A stretch of 64,000 bases of DNA from Magnaporthiopsis rhizophila (lineage: Eukaryota; Ascomycota; Sordariomycetes; Magnaporthales; Magnaporthaceae). Each line of letters begins with the position of its first letter. The stretch's first letter is position 1. The stretch lies in the NCBI GenBank assembly GCA_003049465.1, contig PYSS01000061.1, positions 165,088 to 229,087 on the forward strand, read 5' to 3'. The translations under genes were made by a program, and so were the position numbers. Below are positions 44,897 through 56,999 of the stretch, piece by piece. The notes under the pieces are model-generated. The model was given only the letters and a program-made list of their open reading frames with translations. It ran no database searches and had not been told where the DNA came from.

Positions 44897-47483
44897 GTCG
44901 ACTTGTTTAGTGCTGTTGTCCGTGAGGTCGGATGCTGCGGGTTGTCGTCTCTGGTTTCTGTTCTTTAACCACCGGCCTGCGGGGGGAAGCGTTTTGTATG
45001 ACGCGGATCTCGCTGATTCCTGGAGGGACGGCTGGACAAAAGAAAACAGATGCCGTGAAATATGGGATCATTCATAGCTTTATAGCCGAGGTCGCCACAC
45101 CCGCCTCCTTTGCGCCATTCGGATGCCGGCAGAGCGATCCCAACAACGAGGACTTTGTCATTTCGCAGCCAAGCCTCGCGGTCGCTTCCTAGATCGGGAC
45201 GAGGAGGTGATACTTGTCTCGTTTCCCCGCAGGAAGCAACGCGAGAGGAGGAGCTGGTAGGACGCTCCCGGCTCCTGGAACCTCGGCCCGCTGGCATTTC
45301 CATGTCCCAGTTTGCGTGGATTCTCGTGACTTAATATGAGATGCTTCGGTTGATACCCTAAATATCTAGGAACTAGAAGTTTCTGGTCTTGCTCGGTCTT
45401 GGCATGACGAAGGTAGAGGAGGCCAAGAGATAGTAGCGACTCACACCCAAACCATGGCCGGTTACAACACATGGCCGGCATTTGGCAGCGACAAGTTCAC
45501 GCAGTAGTGCCCGGAGTATCAATCCCCAGAGCCAGGTGTTTCTTACATGCAGCCGCGATGACGGCCGCTTCGTCTTGGGGCGACACTTTTTGTCGGAGGC
45601 ACCAACCCCTGCCGTGGATGTTTGCAGCAGCTCGCAGGTCGATGGGCGACATGACTACAAACCACGGCCTCGTCTCATCAGTGGTTCTGACAACCTTCCA
45701 TCCTATTTTGTCGCTAAAAACAGGCATCGGACGTCACCGGGACGCCATTCACGCAGCGCCCGTGAAAAGAACGGACGGCCAGGACGGCGACGTTGAGACG
45801 CAGACGGGTCCAGGCTTCCTCCGCTAAATGCAAAATGCGGTAGCGAAAATCTTTCTGTGGGGTGGTGCCGCAAATAACTTTTTCTTCCCTTCTCATCCAT
45901 CCTTGCTTCTACTTTTAGCCGTTCACTTTTCCATCTGAGTCAGGAAAACGTTTCGAGGCCAGGTTGGCCTCGCTGCGTCTGTTAGATGAAATCTTCAACG
46001 ATGGCTGACAATGACGGGACGACACCACCGTTTCGGGACGCGAATCAGTAGATCGCATTCTTTGGACGGCCAACCTACTACGTACTTAAAGTCTGGAGGG
46101 CGGCAGGAGAAGAGAGTTGCGGGAAAAACCACGCGCAACAGGAGAGGCGCACGATGTGGTTACAAGGGAAAAAAAATATAAAACATACAACACCAAGGAT
46201 TCTCCAGTGGTCACCTCACCAAAGAACCATTTGTGCTGCGATCACAGCAAACTGAGACATTGTAGCAGTGTTAACGCAGGCCTCATGCAGAGAGCGACAT
46301 TCACGGTACCACTTTTCCAGAATCAAACTGGACGTAGTACTGGCTATTCTTAACGGACACTATGAGTCTTGGTACTCGAGGCGGCCAAGGGGTCTGCCCT
46401 CACAAGTAGACGCTCGCTGCTGGCGCTCCTTTGTTTGGAATACTTTGATATCAACCCTCTCCATACGGGCGGTTTCTGCGGTTGGTCGTTTCCATAAGAA
46501 CACGAAGGGTGGGGGACGACATGCTTTCTCTGCTCCAGCTGTCTTGGCAGAAGATATCATCATAGCGCACCACACCCGTTTGGACGGAACAGGGGCTGCG
46601 GCTGCCCAAAAAAAAAAAGAAAAAAAAAAAAAAAGCGATTGCTGGCTGCCAGACCCAGAGCAGAGCTTTAAGGCATTGCCGAATATGGTGATGGCATGCT
46701 TGGACGATCTAGCCGCTGCAAAAGATGGAATCGCAGTCTTGCCGCTTGGCGTCCACCGCAATGGAAGGTTACACAGCCGCATCCGCAGCCCGAAAGCAGA
46801 TGGAAGATGTGGTACCGGTGGAAATGGTGGCGCCTCAAATCTTCCCCGATTTGGGCACCAACCGAAAAAACGCCAAACCCAAACCCTAACCCATGACCCA
46901 TGGCGCGAAGGCGGTGGGTGACTCGGGAGATCATGTTCAGCGCAGCGAGGCACCGGCGGATGCGCACGGGTACGGGTATGGCAAGCGGCACCTACCTACA
47001 GAGGCAGCACTTGTGACCGGCTCTCCGCTTCCGAAACCCTTCACCCTACCTATCCCCTCATGCTTTTACAGTAGGTAGGTAGGTAGGGGCATAGGTCACG
47101 CCTGCCGTGCCGTTTTCGTGGATTGCTATCACTCTCTGGGGCAGAAACAAAGCCTCCACCAAAGGGCTGAGGTCAAGGGGACGACCCCTAACCTACCTAC
47201 CTACCCAGCTACATACCCAAGTACATACAGGATCACGCCTTTGTCGATAGCCGCAGCCGGGGACCAGGCGGAGAAAAAGTTGTGCTATGCATTATGGGAG
47301 GAAGGCCACAGAAACCGAAGCAGGGGGTCTACCTCCCCTGCAGAACTCAACTCTCTCTGACAGCGGCTCTCTGGGTCATCGCGATATCTGCCCACCCACA
47401 TCGCCGGAAGAAAATTGCATCAAGGGAGTGGAGGGATAGATCATGGTTACAATGTGGACTGCCGCCGGTTTCTCCGACATATA
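44897..47483. other. Gene-poor transition zone before the AT-rich block
   Basis: No gene recognised in 2.6 kb. It contains the cutinase promoter (TATAAAG, minus strand, 45078-45084), an A-rich tract (about 46610-46634) and TAGG/CCTA microsatellites (about 47072-47090 and 47190-47206). Composition stays normal up to 47,483. Confidence 0.5.
45078..45084 (-). promoter_or_regulatory. TATA box of the cutinase gene
   Basis: TATAAAG on the minus strand, 182 nt before the start codon. Confidence 0.4.
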
Positions 47484-48153
47484 CAGTGGGTGCACAAAAA
47501 AAACGCAAATTTATGCATGGGCCACCCTCACCACCACCAAGCCCCCTATTTCAAAGGGGCCACATTTGATCAAAAATAAAGCTATTCGCATGCCATTAAT
47601 TGCAGTAGATAAAAAATTGGCCGGAGTTTATTATTTATAATAAGCTAATACTTGGTATACCAACCCCGGGCCTGGTAAAGGGCCTTAATTTTGCAGGGCC
47701 TTAATTTATCAAATTATTAATCAGCTTCTCCGAAATAGATTCCTATACCTCCTCGGCCAATTTAATAAGGATATTAATACTTTTATCGGTTTCCGGAAAC
47801 TTTAATAGCTTAGGGTAACATTTATAAAGCTTATTTTTCAGCCAATGCCATAAATTTTTAATAAAATTCATATTAAAAAAATAAACCGACCAAATAATTA
47901 TTTCCACCTTTTTTGATTCGAAATGCTCGGAAATAATGTGTGCCGTATAAATAAATGCATTGTTTTGTATAAAAAAAATATTAGAATTAAGCAAAATAAA
48001 TAGGTATTTTTCGAATATTTTTACGTATTATTATACGGTGATATTTTTTTGTTATATTTCCGGATTTTTATTTAAAAGCATAAAATTAAATTTTAATCCG
48101 TACCAAATAATTACCCAAAATATTTTTTTAATTAATAAAGCTTTGAATTAGCC
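47484..48153 (-). mobile_element. Tc1/mariner element remnant (RIP-damaged, truncated)
   Basis: The left end starts CAGTGGGTGCACAAAAA directly after a TA dinucleotide (47482-47483), as expected for a Tc1/mariner terminal repeat at its TA target. Minus-strand DDE_3-type transposase remains can be read towards the left end. QNNAFIYTAHI matches the family's QDNAPIHTA, and NFIKNLWHWLKNKLY matches DLNPIENLWHWLK. The C-terminus ARGWYTKY is followed by the stop at 47645-47647. Substitutions such as Pro to Phe/Ser and Asp to Asn are those produced by C-to-T and G-to-A changes. The element is cut at about 48,153 where the long-inverted-repeat element begins; no N-terminal transposase sequence was found beyond it. 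It is not functional. Confidence 0.85.
47645..48153 (-). pseudogene. Tc1-like transposase fragment (C-terminal half)
   Basis: This carries the second and third catalytic-region blocks of the DDE_3 domain and the WYTKY C-terminus, with stops and frame disruptions from RIP. The second catalytic Asp (in QDNAPIHTA of intact relatives) reads Asn here, so even a restored frame would lack activity. Confidence 0.75.
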
Positions 48154-48430
48154 CTAATATTGGCAGGAAAGGGTTTCTCCTGTTCAGTCGGCTCGAAAAT
48201 CTCCAAAAAGGGTGAACAACAATCTTTATAATTTGGGAAAATCCTATTATTATGCACAAAAAGGAAGGAATCTATCTGCCTAAAGAAAGGCAAAGGACTG
48301 CCCTTTTATCTGCGCGGAGGCGATTGCCCAAAGGGCGATCCGCCGCTCTAACCGCACAGGCCGGTTGGCCTGTGCGGGATCCAAAAGGGCCCAAAGGATC
48401 CCTCCATTTTATTCTCCTTTTCCGGATCGC
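48154..48430 (+). repeat. Left terminal inverted repeat
   Basis: Inverted copy of 48861-49136. Its GC-rich core (about 48320-48400) stands out from the AT-rich surroundings. Confidence 0.85.
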
Positions 48431-48860
48431 ATGTATACAAAATGTTTATTCCGATACCGGCAATTTTTTTTTTATGCGCGGGCATCCCGGTATTTTATTT
48501 TTATAATATAATAGGTTTATCCCGAAAATTATAAAGATTTTCGGAAACCCTAACAAAGGGATTTTCACAAAAAAAATGCCAGATCCGGTGATCCGGTTTT
48601 TTAATAAAGGAAATAGCCGGATCTGGTAATCCGGAACGTTTATTTGAAAAAAGGAGCGGCCTTGATAGGCCGGCAATTAAGGCAAAAGGAAAATAAGCGC
48701 TTTAAAAAGGCATTTTTATACTTTGGAAATATTAAATTATTACGCCAAAAAATAATAAAAAAAATAGTACAGGTGCAGGTTTTTGCGTAATAAAAGGCTA
48801 TTTAGCAGATCGTTTTAATAAAAAATAATATTAATATTGGAATAGGCATTTTATGCGCGT

Positions 48861-49136
48861 GCGATCCGGAAAAGGAGGACGGAATGGAGGGACCTTTTGG
48901 GCCTTTTTGGATCCTGCACAGGCCAACCGGCCTGTGCGGTTAAAGCGGCGGATCGCCCTTTAAACGATTGCTTTTGCGCAAATAAAAGGGCAGTTTTTTG
49001 CCCTTTTTTAAGCAAATAAATTTCTTCCTCTTTATGAATAATAATAGGATTTTCCCAAATTATAAAAATTATTGTTCACCCTTTTTGAAAATCTCCGAGC
49101 CGATTAAATAGAAAAAACCCTCTCCTGCCAATACTG
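48861..49136 (-). repeat. Right terminal inverted repeat
   Basis: Inverted copy of 48154-48430. It contains the same hairpin core with the loop complemented. Confidence 0.85.
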
Positions 49137-49255
49137 ATCAATATTATCGAAAAATAATATAAACGGTTAGGCAAAAAATTTAGTGCTAAACATTTACCCG
49201 TCGGATTTTTAAAATTTAGGGAAAGGTTGGTAAAAGATTTAAAAGCAAAGGAATG
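49137..49255. other. AT-rich DNA flanking retroelement A
   Basis: No recognisable feature. Its last five bases (GAATG, 49251-49255) are the left target-site duplication of element A, so this stretch was once continuous with 63693 onward. Confidence 0.6.
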
Positions 49256-49743
49256 TGTTACAAACGGTTCTCTGCTTCTAGGGTAGGGTACGCTAGGAGA
49301 GGTGCTGAGCAGTAACGTTTCCACAAGATCGCTTGTGCTGGGATTAGGATAATAACAAAGGTCTCGATTGTTTGCCCAAGGGGGTGCTTTGGAGCTAATT
49401 TAGGTTGACTGATGCCGAAGCCTTAGTTTGAGCTATTTTGATAATAAAAAACCCTTTTTTTTATACCCGCACTGGCTTTTTTTTGGTTATGCTATATTTA
49501 TTATATGGCATAGCAAATATATTATCCTGTTATATGTGCTATATTATATAGCACATATATCAATCTGCTATATGTATTATGTTATATAGCATATATATTA
49601 TCCGTGCTTAGGTAAATGTTTAATTATGTGACTTTTTCCTGGTTTCGGTTATTCGGCCCCTGGCTTATTCGATTGCGGGGTAAAGGTGTTTTGCTGGGGG
49701 TTAGCTTTAGCTTTTCTGCTTTTTGCCAGTTATGGTTATAATA
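49256..49743 (-). repeat. 3' LTR of element A (488 bp)
   Basis: It starts TGTTACAAACGG and ends in TGGTTATAATA, the RIP form of TGGTTGTAACA found at 63682-63692. It contains tandem AT-rich palindromes (about 49490-49605), including a perfect 27-bp one at 49532-49558. Confidence 0.9.
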
Positions 49744-49855
49744 TCAGGTTTCCCCTTTTAGGCCAAATTTTTTTGGCTATATTTGCAACCCTGCCTTTTT
49801 GTTAGTGGTAAGTATCTTTTTTTTCACCATTTTTTGTTTTTTTCTTTTTGATAAA

Positions 49856-50413
49856 ATGTTTGGTCGGGTGCAAAAATATAAGCCGGCGTTTTCGACCGTT
49901 CATTAAAATTATTTTTTTATTTTTATTACTGCATTTTTCATTTTTATGCCTTTTTGTTCCAATTGTGAGGCCGATGGCCTTTTTTAGTGCAAAATGTCTT
50001 TTTGTAACCGTTTGTGTTGCAAGCGGTGCGTTTGTTTTGGCTGCTTCCATTGTGATATTTTGGGTTTATCGTCCAAGCATCTCCTTATTTATAGTACTTA
50101 GTATGCTTGTTTTGAGGAGGAGCTAGAGGCTGCCAAAAAAAAGTTGCAAATTTCCCTTGCCCAAAGGATTGCGAAAATCGAACGTTTGCGGAAGCAAAAA
50201 AAGCACTGGCATAAAAAACTGACCCGTGCTATCCGGCGTGGGATTGATAATATTAAGAAACTGGAGCGGGTAAAGCAGGAGGAGGCCGAAAAGGCGGCCG
50301 TAAAGGCCCCTGTTGCGCCCCCAAATCTGCTAGCCCCCGATTTTCCTCCGTTATTTCCGAGCTGGGCCAATCACGGGGTTAATTTTGATTTTGATTTGCT
50401 GGCCCTGCTTTAA
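49856..50413 (+). pseudogene. Antisense accessory reading frame of element A (about 185 codons)
   Basis: On the strand opposite to gag-pol, between integrase and the 3' LTR, one frame runs from ATG 49856 to TAA 50413 with only three stops. It shows a Cys-rich block (CSNCEADG, CNRLCCKRCVCFGCFHCDILG), then a Lys/Arg/Glu coiled-coil-like helix (AQRIAKIERLRKQKKHWH) and an acidic/aromatic end (DFPPLFPSW). Part of it (about 49960-50410) is much richer in G and C than the rest of the element. Similar small Cys-rich, helix-containing frames occur next to fungal Gypsy elements in my recollection; function unknown. Element B has the same frame, badly decayed, near 57.0-57.65 kb. Confidence 0.65.
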
Positions 50414-50449
50414 CCAGGTGAGTTATTTTGGTACTAGCATTCCGAGCCA

Positions 50450-53400
50450 AAATTTAAATTCTGGCACTGGTATTAACTCCCTGCCCAAAATTTTTTGCCG
50501 GTACTTTTTAAAAATATTTGGCACATTTTTTAGGTTTGTTTTTTTTTTTAAATATTTTTTTCGATTTTGTACTTTATTTATTTAACTAAATAATGTTTGG
50601 TTTTATTAATAATTTTTTTGTCCAAAATTTTTTCGATTTTGTATTTTTATTTTGGGTTGATTTTTATTAATTTGTTGCTTTTAAATTTTGGCGGTGCTGG
50701 CTTAAATAAATTAATATAAAAAACCGGATAATTATATATGGTTAGTGGCAGTTAAAATTTGTAATTAATATTAGAAATCCTTTTTAAAATTTTGAACGGT
50801 TCCAATTTTTTGTGGTTTAATTTATTATTTAATTGTTTTATTTTAATATTATATTAAAAAAGATAAATATTATTCCTTTTTTTAAAAGTCGGTTTTTTAA
50901 TCTTTTTTTTATTAACCTGTATAAATATGCGTTATTGCAATTTTTTTAGTTTTATTTGGAGGTTTTTATATAGTTTGGTAAATTTTTTCACCTGTATTTT
51001 TATTATTAGGGTATATAGTTTTGTTTTAGGTTTTTTATATACCGTGGGTATATATTTATAATTTGTATAAAACGGTATAATTTTTATACTTTTGTGCATT
51101 AAATTATTATATGCAAATTAAATTATAAAGAATAATTGTACCCAATTATTTTGTTTATAATTAATAAAATAATATAAATATTATTTTATAATTTAATTTG
51201 TTCGTTTTATTTATTTATCTGTTTGGGGATAATAAGTTGTGAAAAAGGCGTATTTTGCGCTTAGGATTGTTATAAGCTATTTTTAAAATTTGCTATTAAA
51301 TAGTTTGTTTTGATCTGAGATTATGCGTTTTGGTGTTCCATGTTTCGCAATTATATTCCGGATAAAAATATAAGCTAAATTTGTAACCTCTGCATTTTTT
51401 TAAACGGCAGGTATATAGCATATTTGGTAAATCGGTTAATTATTATTATAATATTGTTATATTGGATATTTGTGAGGGGTTTTTTTGATTTGGATAGTTT
51501 TATAATAAAATCTGCCGTAACTTTTTGCTATATTTTGTTAGGTGCTGGTAAAAATTGCAGCAATTTATAAGGTTTATACCTGTTAGTTTTGTTTTTTGCA
51601 CAATTTTTATAATTTTTAATTATATTTTATATTTTGGCACAAATTTTTGTAAACTTGTAATACTGCCGAAACCTTTTTCAGGTTTTAATAATCCCCTGGT
51701 ATTTATTAATTATTTGGTTATAAACCTGCTGGATTTTTTCTGGGGTCCAACTTTTTTGTTGGGTTATTTTGGCTAATGCCCGCTGTACCGGGATTAGGGA
51801 TCCGTTTGGTTTTTTGGCCAAAATTGCGCATATTTTTGGTGGTATATTTATTTAATGGTTTGGTTAACAGCTTAAGGTATTTGTTCGGCCGTTTTTTGAT
51901 TTTTTTCTAACCTTAATTCGGAGGTTATAATTTTAAAAGAACTAGCTTTATCAAATTTATTTTTTGTTTAGCATTTGGCTGGTGGTAAATTATAACAGGT
52001 TTTTATAATTGGTGTATATTATAATTTGATGGTTGGTTTTGTATAAATATACCCTTTATTTTTCCAAAACCCTAATAATAATAAAAAACTCTTTATCGTG
52101 GATTTGATAATTTAGCTTAAGTTTATTTAGCTTTTGCGAGAAAAATGCATAAAGGTGTAATTTTTTTTGGTTGTTTCGCTATTTTAGCTATCCTTCGATA
52201 ACAAAATTCGATACGTTAATTTCGATTTTAAAAAATTTGTTTGGGTTTGGTATTATTAATACCGGTATTTGGATAATAGCTTTTTTTAGCAAATTAAAGG
52301 TTATTTATTTTTATATCCTTTAATAAAACTGGGTATTATTTTTGGTAAAATCCGTAAATAATATAACCTTTTTGCTAAAATTTCGGATAAATTTTCGGTA
52401 AAAATTCAAAAAACCTAAAAAATTTTGTATTTTTTTAACCGTGATAAATACAGGCCAGTTTTTTATTATCTGTATTTTTTTGGGTTTTATTCAAAAAAAT
52501 TTTTGCTTAATAATAAACCCAAAAAAAATTACCTTTAAGGAGTGCTATATGCATTTATCCGGATTAACCAAAAGTTTTGTATTTTGCAATTTTTGCAATA
52601 TTTTATGCACGTATTATTTGTATTTTTTCAGCATTTTTGAAAAAATCAGAATATTATTCAGGTATATAAGGGCGAAAATATCGAGGTATTTTTGTAATAT
52701 ATGATTAATTATTTATTGGAATATAACTGGTGCATTGGTAAATTTAAAAATTATTACTAATAATTTAAAAATTCCAAATTTGGTTTAAAAAGCAGTTTTT
52801 TATTTATTCCTTTTTTTAATTTTTAGCAGGTTATAAGCTTTGCGTAAATTTAGGGCTATAAACCACCGGCTTTTTCCGAGCTTATTTTTAAACTTATTAA
52901 TTAAAGGTAAAAAATACCGATTTTTTATCGTTTTCTGATTTAACGGATAATAATTAATATATATTTATTTTTTCCCATTTTTTTTGGGGACAACCAAAAT
53001 CCTATATTCTATAAGGGAGTTAAAAGGTTTGGTAAATTCCTTTCTGATTTTTTTTTCGAGCTATTCCTGTAACAGCTTTTTTTATTAAGGGTTTAATTAA
53101 TATAACTTTTGATATTTAAATTATGCTTCCGGTTTAAGCTTAATTTTATGGTTAAATGGTTTATATTTTGGTAATACCATTTTTAAATTTTTTTAAAATA
53201 ATTTTCAATATTTGTGGTATTTTTCAGGAACGTTTTTAAATTTTTCTTTGGTAATTTTTTGCTTGTTGGGTTTATTTATATCCGTATTTATTAGTATTTC
53301 GGTTGGTGCGGTTTGCCAGGGTTAATTGCCAAATTTTGCTACTATTATAACTGCCCTTTTTGGCGTTCGTTTTTTATTATCCGGGATCCGTAATTATTGG

Positions 53401-54900
53401 GTTTTTTTATTAATTAATAGCAATTTCTTTTATTAAATCCGTTCGGTAATTTAATTTATTAAAAGATTGTACTTTTTAAATTATAAAAGGCCTAAAATTA
53501 AATTTTCCCCTTTTATATTTATAATGTTCAGGGTTATTTTGCAAATTTTTCCCAGGAGTCGAAATTTGAATTGATCAGTTTTAGTATCGATTTTTCTTTT
53601 GTTAAACGTAACTGGCTTTTATTTTATTATTATAAAGTTATATGGTTTTTTTTTTAATATGTTAAAATGCTGTACCTTTTTATTATTTTTGGCGAAAAAT
53701 AATTTTTTTGGGTTTTATAATCGATCATAATTTTTATTTTTTGCCTTTTTTAATATATTATTATTTTAATATATTTATATTGGTCGGTGATCGTTACTGT
53801 TAAGGATTTTGCTGGTTATTGCCCTATTTGTGCCCTGTTTTTGGGTGAGCTTTTTAGTTTTTTGTTTGGGGCGCCTATTTTTAGCCCTTAACTGTTTTTA
53901 TTAATTAGGCAAATTTATTCGTCCAGGCCTTTGCTTTTTTTTTATATATATATTTTGCATTTTGGTTTTTTATATATTTGGTATATAAAGATTTTTGTTA
54001 AACATATTATGGGATACGCTAGTAATAGTATAAAAATTGTTGCGAGGCTTTTGTAACCCATTTTTGTTATTTATTATTTCGGAAATTAATATTTTTGGTA
54101 TAAGTGTTGCACTAGTTTTTTTTTTTTTTTTGTGAAAAAAAATTGTGCTTTAGCTTTTTGATTATATATTATTTATAATTATTATATAAATATTTGGCCC
54201 AAAATAATTTATTATAATATTTTGCATTAGGGTTTATATTTTTGTGATTTAATATATAAAGTTGCATTAATTATTAGTTTAAATTCGGAATATTTTCGAA
54301 TAATGCCCTATAATAGGTAATTAATTGGTTATTTTTTAACTAATCCAGGGGTTTTTTTTATTGTTTTGCGCCGGTTTTTTGCATATCAAATTATTAATAG
54401 GTTTGGGCTGATTTTAAAATTATTAATTTATTTCCAAAAACCTAAATAAGGTGTATATTTTTTGTATTTTTTTTTGGTTATAGGGGGTTATTTTCCTATT
54501 TTAATTAGTTATTAATCGAGTTTTTGCTGAAATTTTTTGAAGTTAATAATATATTATTATTATTATTTGCCAAATTTTTTGTTATTAGGGCCTATTTTTA
54601 TAATTTCCCTGAATATTATTAGGTTTAGTTTTTTTTTTTGGATTTGTATTAAATATGTTTGGCTTAAAAGCTGTTTTATTTTTGCATTTGTATTTAAATT
54701 TTTTTCGGGGTTGCTAACCGAGGTATTTAATATGCTTTTATACCGGGCTAATTTTTTAAATTTCCTGTTTTGTTTCTCAAATTTTTTCGAAATATGCGCT
54801 GCTATATTATCCTTTTTTTTGGATATTATAAAATTGGTAATTGTTTTAACCTTTTTTTTGTTACCGATCCGGGATCGGTCGATCCGTTATATTATAACAA
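50450..54900 (-). pseudogene. RIP-damaged pol of element A (protease-RT-RNase H-integrase)
   Basis: Read on the minus strand with many stops. The RT part carries LIYLNNILIFSK, TKLLVNPDKC and FFGFII, in the order of Gypsy RT. The RNase H end matches the family's FTTSKKLNRRQARW (about 51.9 kb). The integrase zinc-finger end (IIKNYKNCAKNKT) and DDE start (TADFI...DRFTKYA-like) lie at 51.3-51.65 kb. Catalytic Asp codons are changed to Asn. Exact limits are approximate. Confidence 0.8.
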
Positions 54901-56060
54901 TTTATTATTTAGGGTAATATCCTGTAATATTTTTGTTAAAATAATGGACCATGCAATTTTTGTTAAAATAATAAGTTTAATTAAATAATGCTCCGGAATA
55001 TAGGCTTTTTTTTTGTTTATTGTATTGCCCTAAGCAAAACCGGAGTTATAGATTTATGTTTTTTTAATGCATTTTTTCGGCAAAAAATAGCTATTTGTTA
55101 GTTTTTTTGCAAATAATCCTTTTTAATATATCCTTTTTTTCACATTTAAAATATTTCCCGTTTTTTGGGTTTTTAAATTTGATATATTTTTATTTTTTTT
55201 GTTAGTGTATGGTTTTAGCGCTAAAATTTATGGGTTTAGAATATATGCTATAAATTATAGATTGTTGCTATTTTGCCTTTTTTTGGTTGGTTTTGTTATT
55301 TTGCATTACTGGTTTGGTTTGTTAAATTTTTTTTTCGAGGTAATATTTGTACAATTTATTACTGATACAAATGGTTATAATAATATAATTAACGAAATTT
55401 TTAGGTTATTCCTGTTTAAATAGCTCGTTTTTTACGTTATTTTTTAGCCTTTGATAAAGTTGGGTTATTTTGGTATTTTTCGTCCAATCGAGCTTATTAA
55501 TTAATTGTTAAAATTTGGAGATATAAGTTGATATGGGGCTTTTTTGCCGGAATTAAAGCAACTTTTTTTCAGCCACCCGTTTTTTATCGATTTGCCCGAA
55601 AATTTTAGCAATTTTTTCGCCAAACTTTTTAAAATTGGCGAATATTAGTTTGGTTTTTTTTTGGATTTGTTATGCTTTTTTAGGTAATTAGATCAAATGG
55701 GTTCGAATTAATCCTTAACCTTGCTATCCAGGTGCGTGATTATATAAGTAATTTTCTGCTTTTCCTATTGGAAATGGTTTTGATAAAACAGGAAATATTT
55801 TTTGCATTTGGTTATGAACGTTTTAATTTTGTTTTTTTTTATCGTATTTGTTAGGCAAGGGAAATTTGTAAAATTTGATAGTAATATGGGGCTCGGTTTG
55901 AGCTTTTTTAAATTTTTCGATTTTTGTAATAAGTGTTTGTATGGCTGCCGAAGGGTTATTATACAATTTTCCAGCGATGGTAATGCTTTTGGGTTTTTTG
56001 CCTGCGGTTGATATGATTGCCATTATTTATTATTTTTGGTAGGTACTGAATAGGATTAGT
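54900..56060 (-). pseudogene. RIP-damaged gag of element A
   Basis: The N-terminal part is still open (55823-56023, with GKLYNNPSAAIQTLITKIEK). The CCHC zinc knuckle near 55.07-55.17 kb has its second Cys-type positions changed (KCEKKGYIKKDY). Limits are approximate. Confidence 0.75.
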
Positions 56061-56065
56061 TAAAA

Positions 56066-56521
56066 TGTTACAAATGGTTTTTTGCTTTTAGGGTAGGGTA
56101 CGTTAGGAGAGGTGCTAAGCAGTAACATTTTTATAAAATTGCTTGTGCTGGGATTAGGATAATAACAAAGGTTTCGATTATTTGCCCAAGGGGGTGTTTT
56201 GGAGCTAATTTAGGTTAATTGATGCCGAAGCCTCAATTTAAGCTATTTTGATAATAAAAAACCCTTTTTTTTTATACCTGCGCTGATTTTTCCTTTGGTT
56301 GTGCTATATTTGTTATGTGGCATAGCAAATATATTACCCTGTTATATGTGCTATATTATATAGCATATATATCAACCTGCTATGTGTGCTATATTATATA
56401 GCACATATATTACCCGTGCTTAGATAAATGCCTAATTATGTGACTCCTCCCTGGCTTTGGTTATTCGGCCCCTGGCCTACTCGACTGCGGGGTAAAAGCG
56501 TTTTGCTGGGGGTTAGCCCCA
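56066..56521 (-). repeat. 5' LTR of element A, first part
   Basis: 456 bp of the LTR, broken by element B after CCCCA (56517-56521). The missing 34 bp are at 63659-63692; together 490 bp, against 488 bp for the other LTR. Confidence 0.92.
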
Positions 56522-56971
56522 TGTTACAAACGGTTCTTTGCTCCTAGGGTAGGGTACGCTAAGAAAGGCGCTGAGCAGTAAGGTTTCCACAAAGTTGCTT
56601 GTGCTGGGAACTGGGGTAATAATAAAGGTTTTGATTGCTTGCCCAAAGGGATGCCTTAAAGCTAACTTAGGTTAACTAATGCCAAAACCTTAATCAAAAA
56701 CTATTTAATATAATAGGAATCTTTTGTTTTATATACCTGTATTATTTTCCACTTGGCGATTAAAAATACGGGTGATACGTTAGTTTTTCTAAATATTGAA
56801 GGTATTTTTAATAACACTTTTGATACGTTTAATGCCCGATATATCGCTTTTATTTTCATATAATTTAGTTATATAATTTTAACCCTTTATTTCCGATTAT
56901 AGGGTTAAAATATTGCGCTGGGGTTTAGTACCAGCCCTTCTGCCCCCGTATATCGTAATATAATCGTAATA
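56522..56971 (-). repeat. 3' LTR of element B (450 bp)
   Basis: Starts TGTTACAAACGG and ends ATCGTAATA. More RIP changes than the partner LTR at 63204-63653. Confidence 0.9.
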
Positions 56972-56999
56972 TCAGATTTTCTTTTTTAGGCCAAATTCC

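Larger units (their letters stand above)
48154..49136. mobile_element. 983-bp non-autonomous element with 277-bp terminal inverted repeats
   Basis: Arms at about 48154-48430 and 48861-49136 are inverted copies; nearly all differences between them are C/T or G/A. Intact-looking outer ends read CAGTATTGGCAGGA. Each arm holds a GC-rich core with an 11-bp hairpin (CCGCACAGGCC, GGTT, GGCCTGTGCGG at 48352-48377 in the left arm). The 430-bp middle is AT-rich and codes nothing. No transposase is present, so it needs help in trans. An 8-bp target duplication is possible (attagccc / atcaatat), but the match depends on allowing RIP changes, so the superfamily (hAT-like or other) is left open. Confidence 0.8.

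Noticed and set aside
45497..45727. 76-codon minus-strand frame with gene-like composition.
   Set aside because: No family recognised, no signal peptide, no matching exons on either side.
46876..46892. AAACCCTAACCC resembling a telomere repeat.
   Set aside because: Only about two degenerate units, inside normal-GC DNA, with no array.
48195..49096. GAAAATCTCC at 48195-48204 and 49087-49096 looked like a 10-bp target duplication of a Mutator-like element.
   Set aside because: The inverted arms continue about 40 bp further out on both sides. The ten bases are the RIP forms of a palindromic ancestor (GGAGATCTCC) within the arms, so they are not a duplication.
50500..55500. Phe- and Ile-rich plus-strand frames through the retroelements, some resembling membrane proteins.
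   Set aside because: They are antisense readings of AT-rich, RIP-mutated pol; the retroviral-type motifs are on the minus strand.
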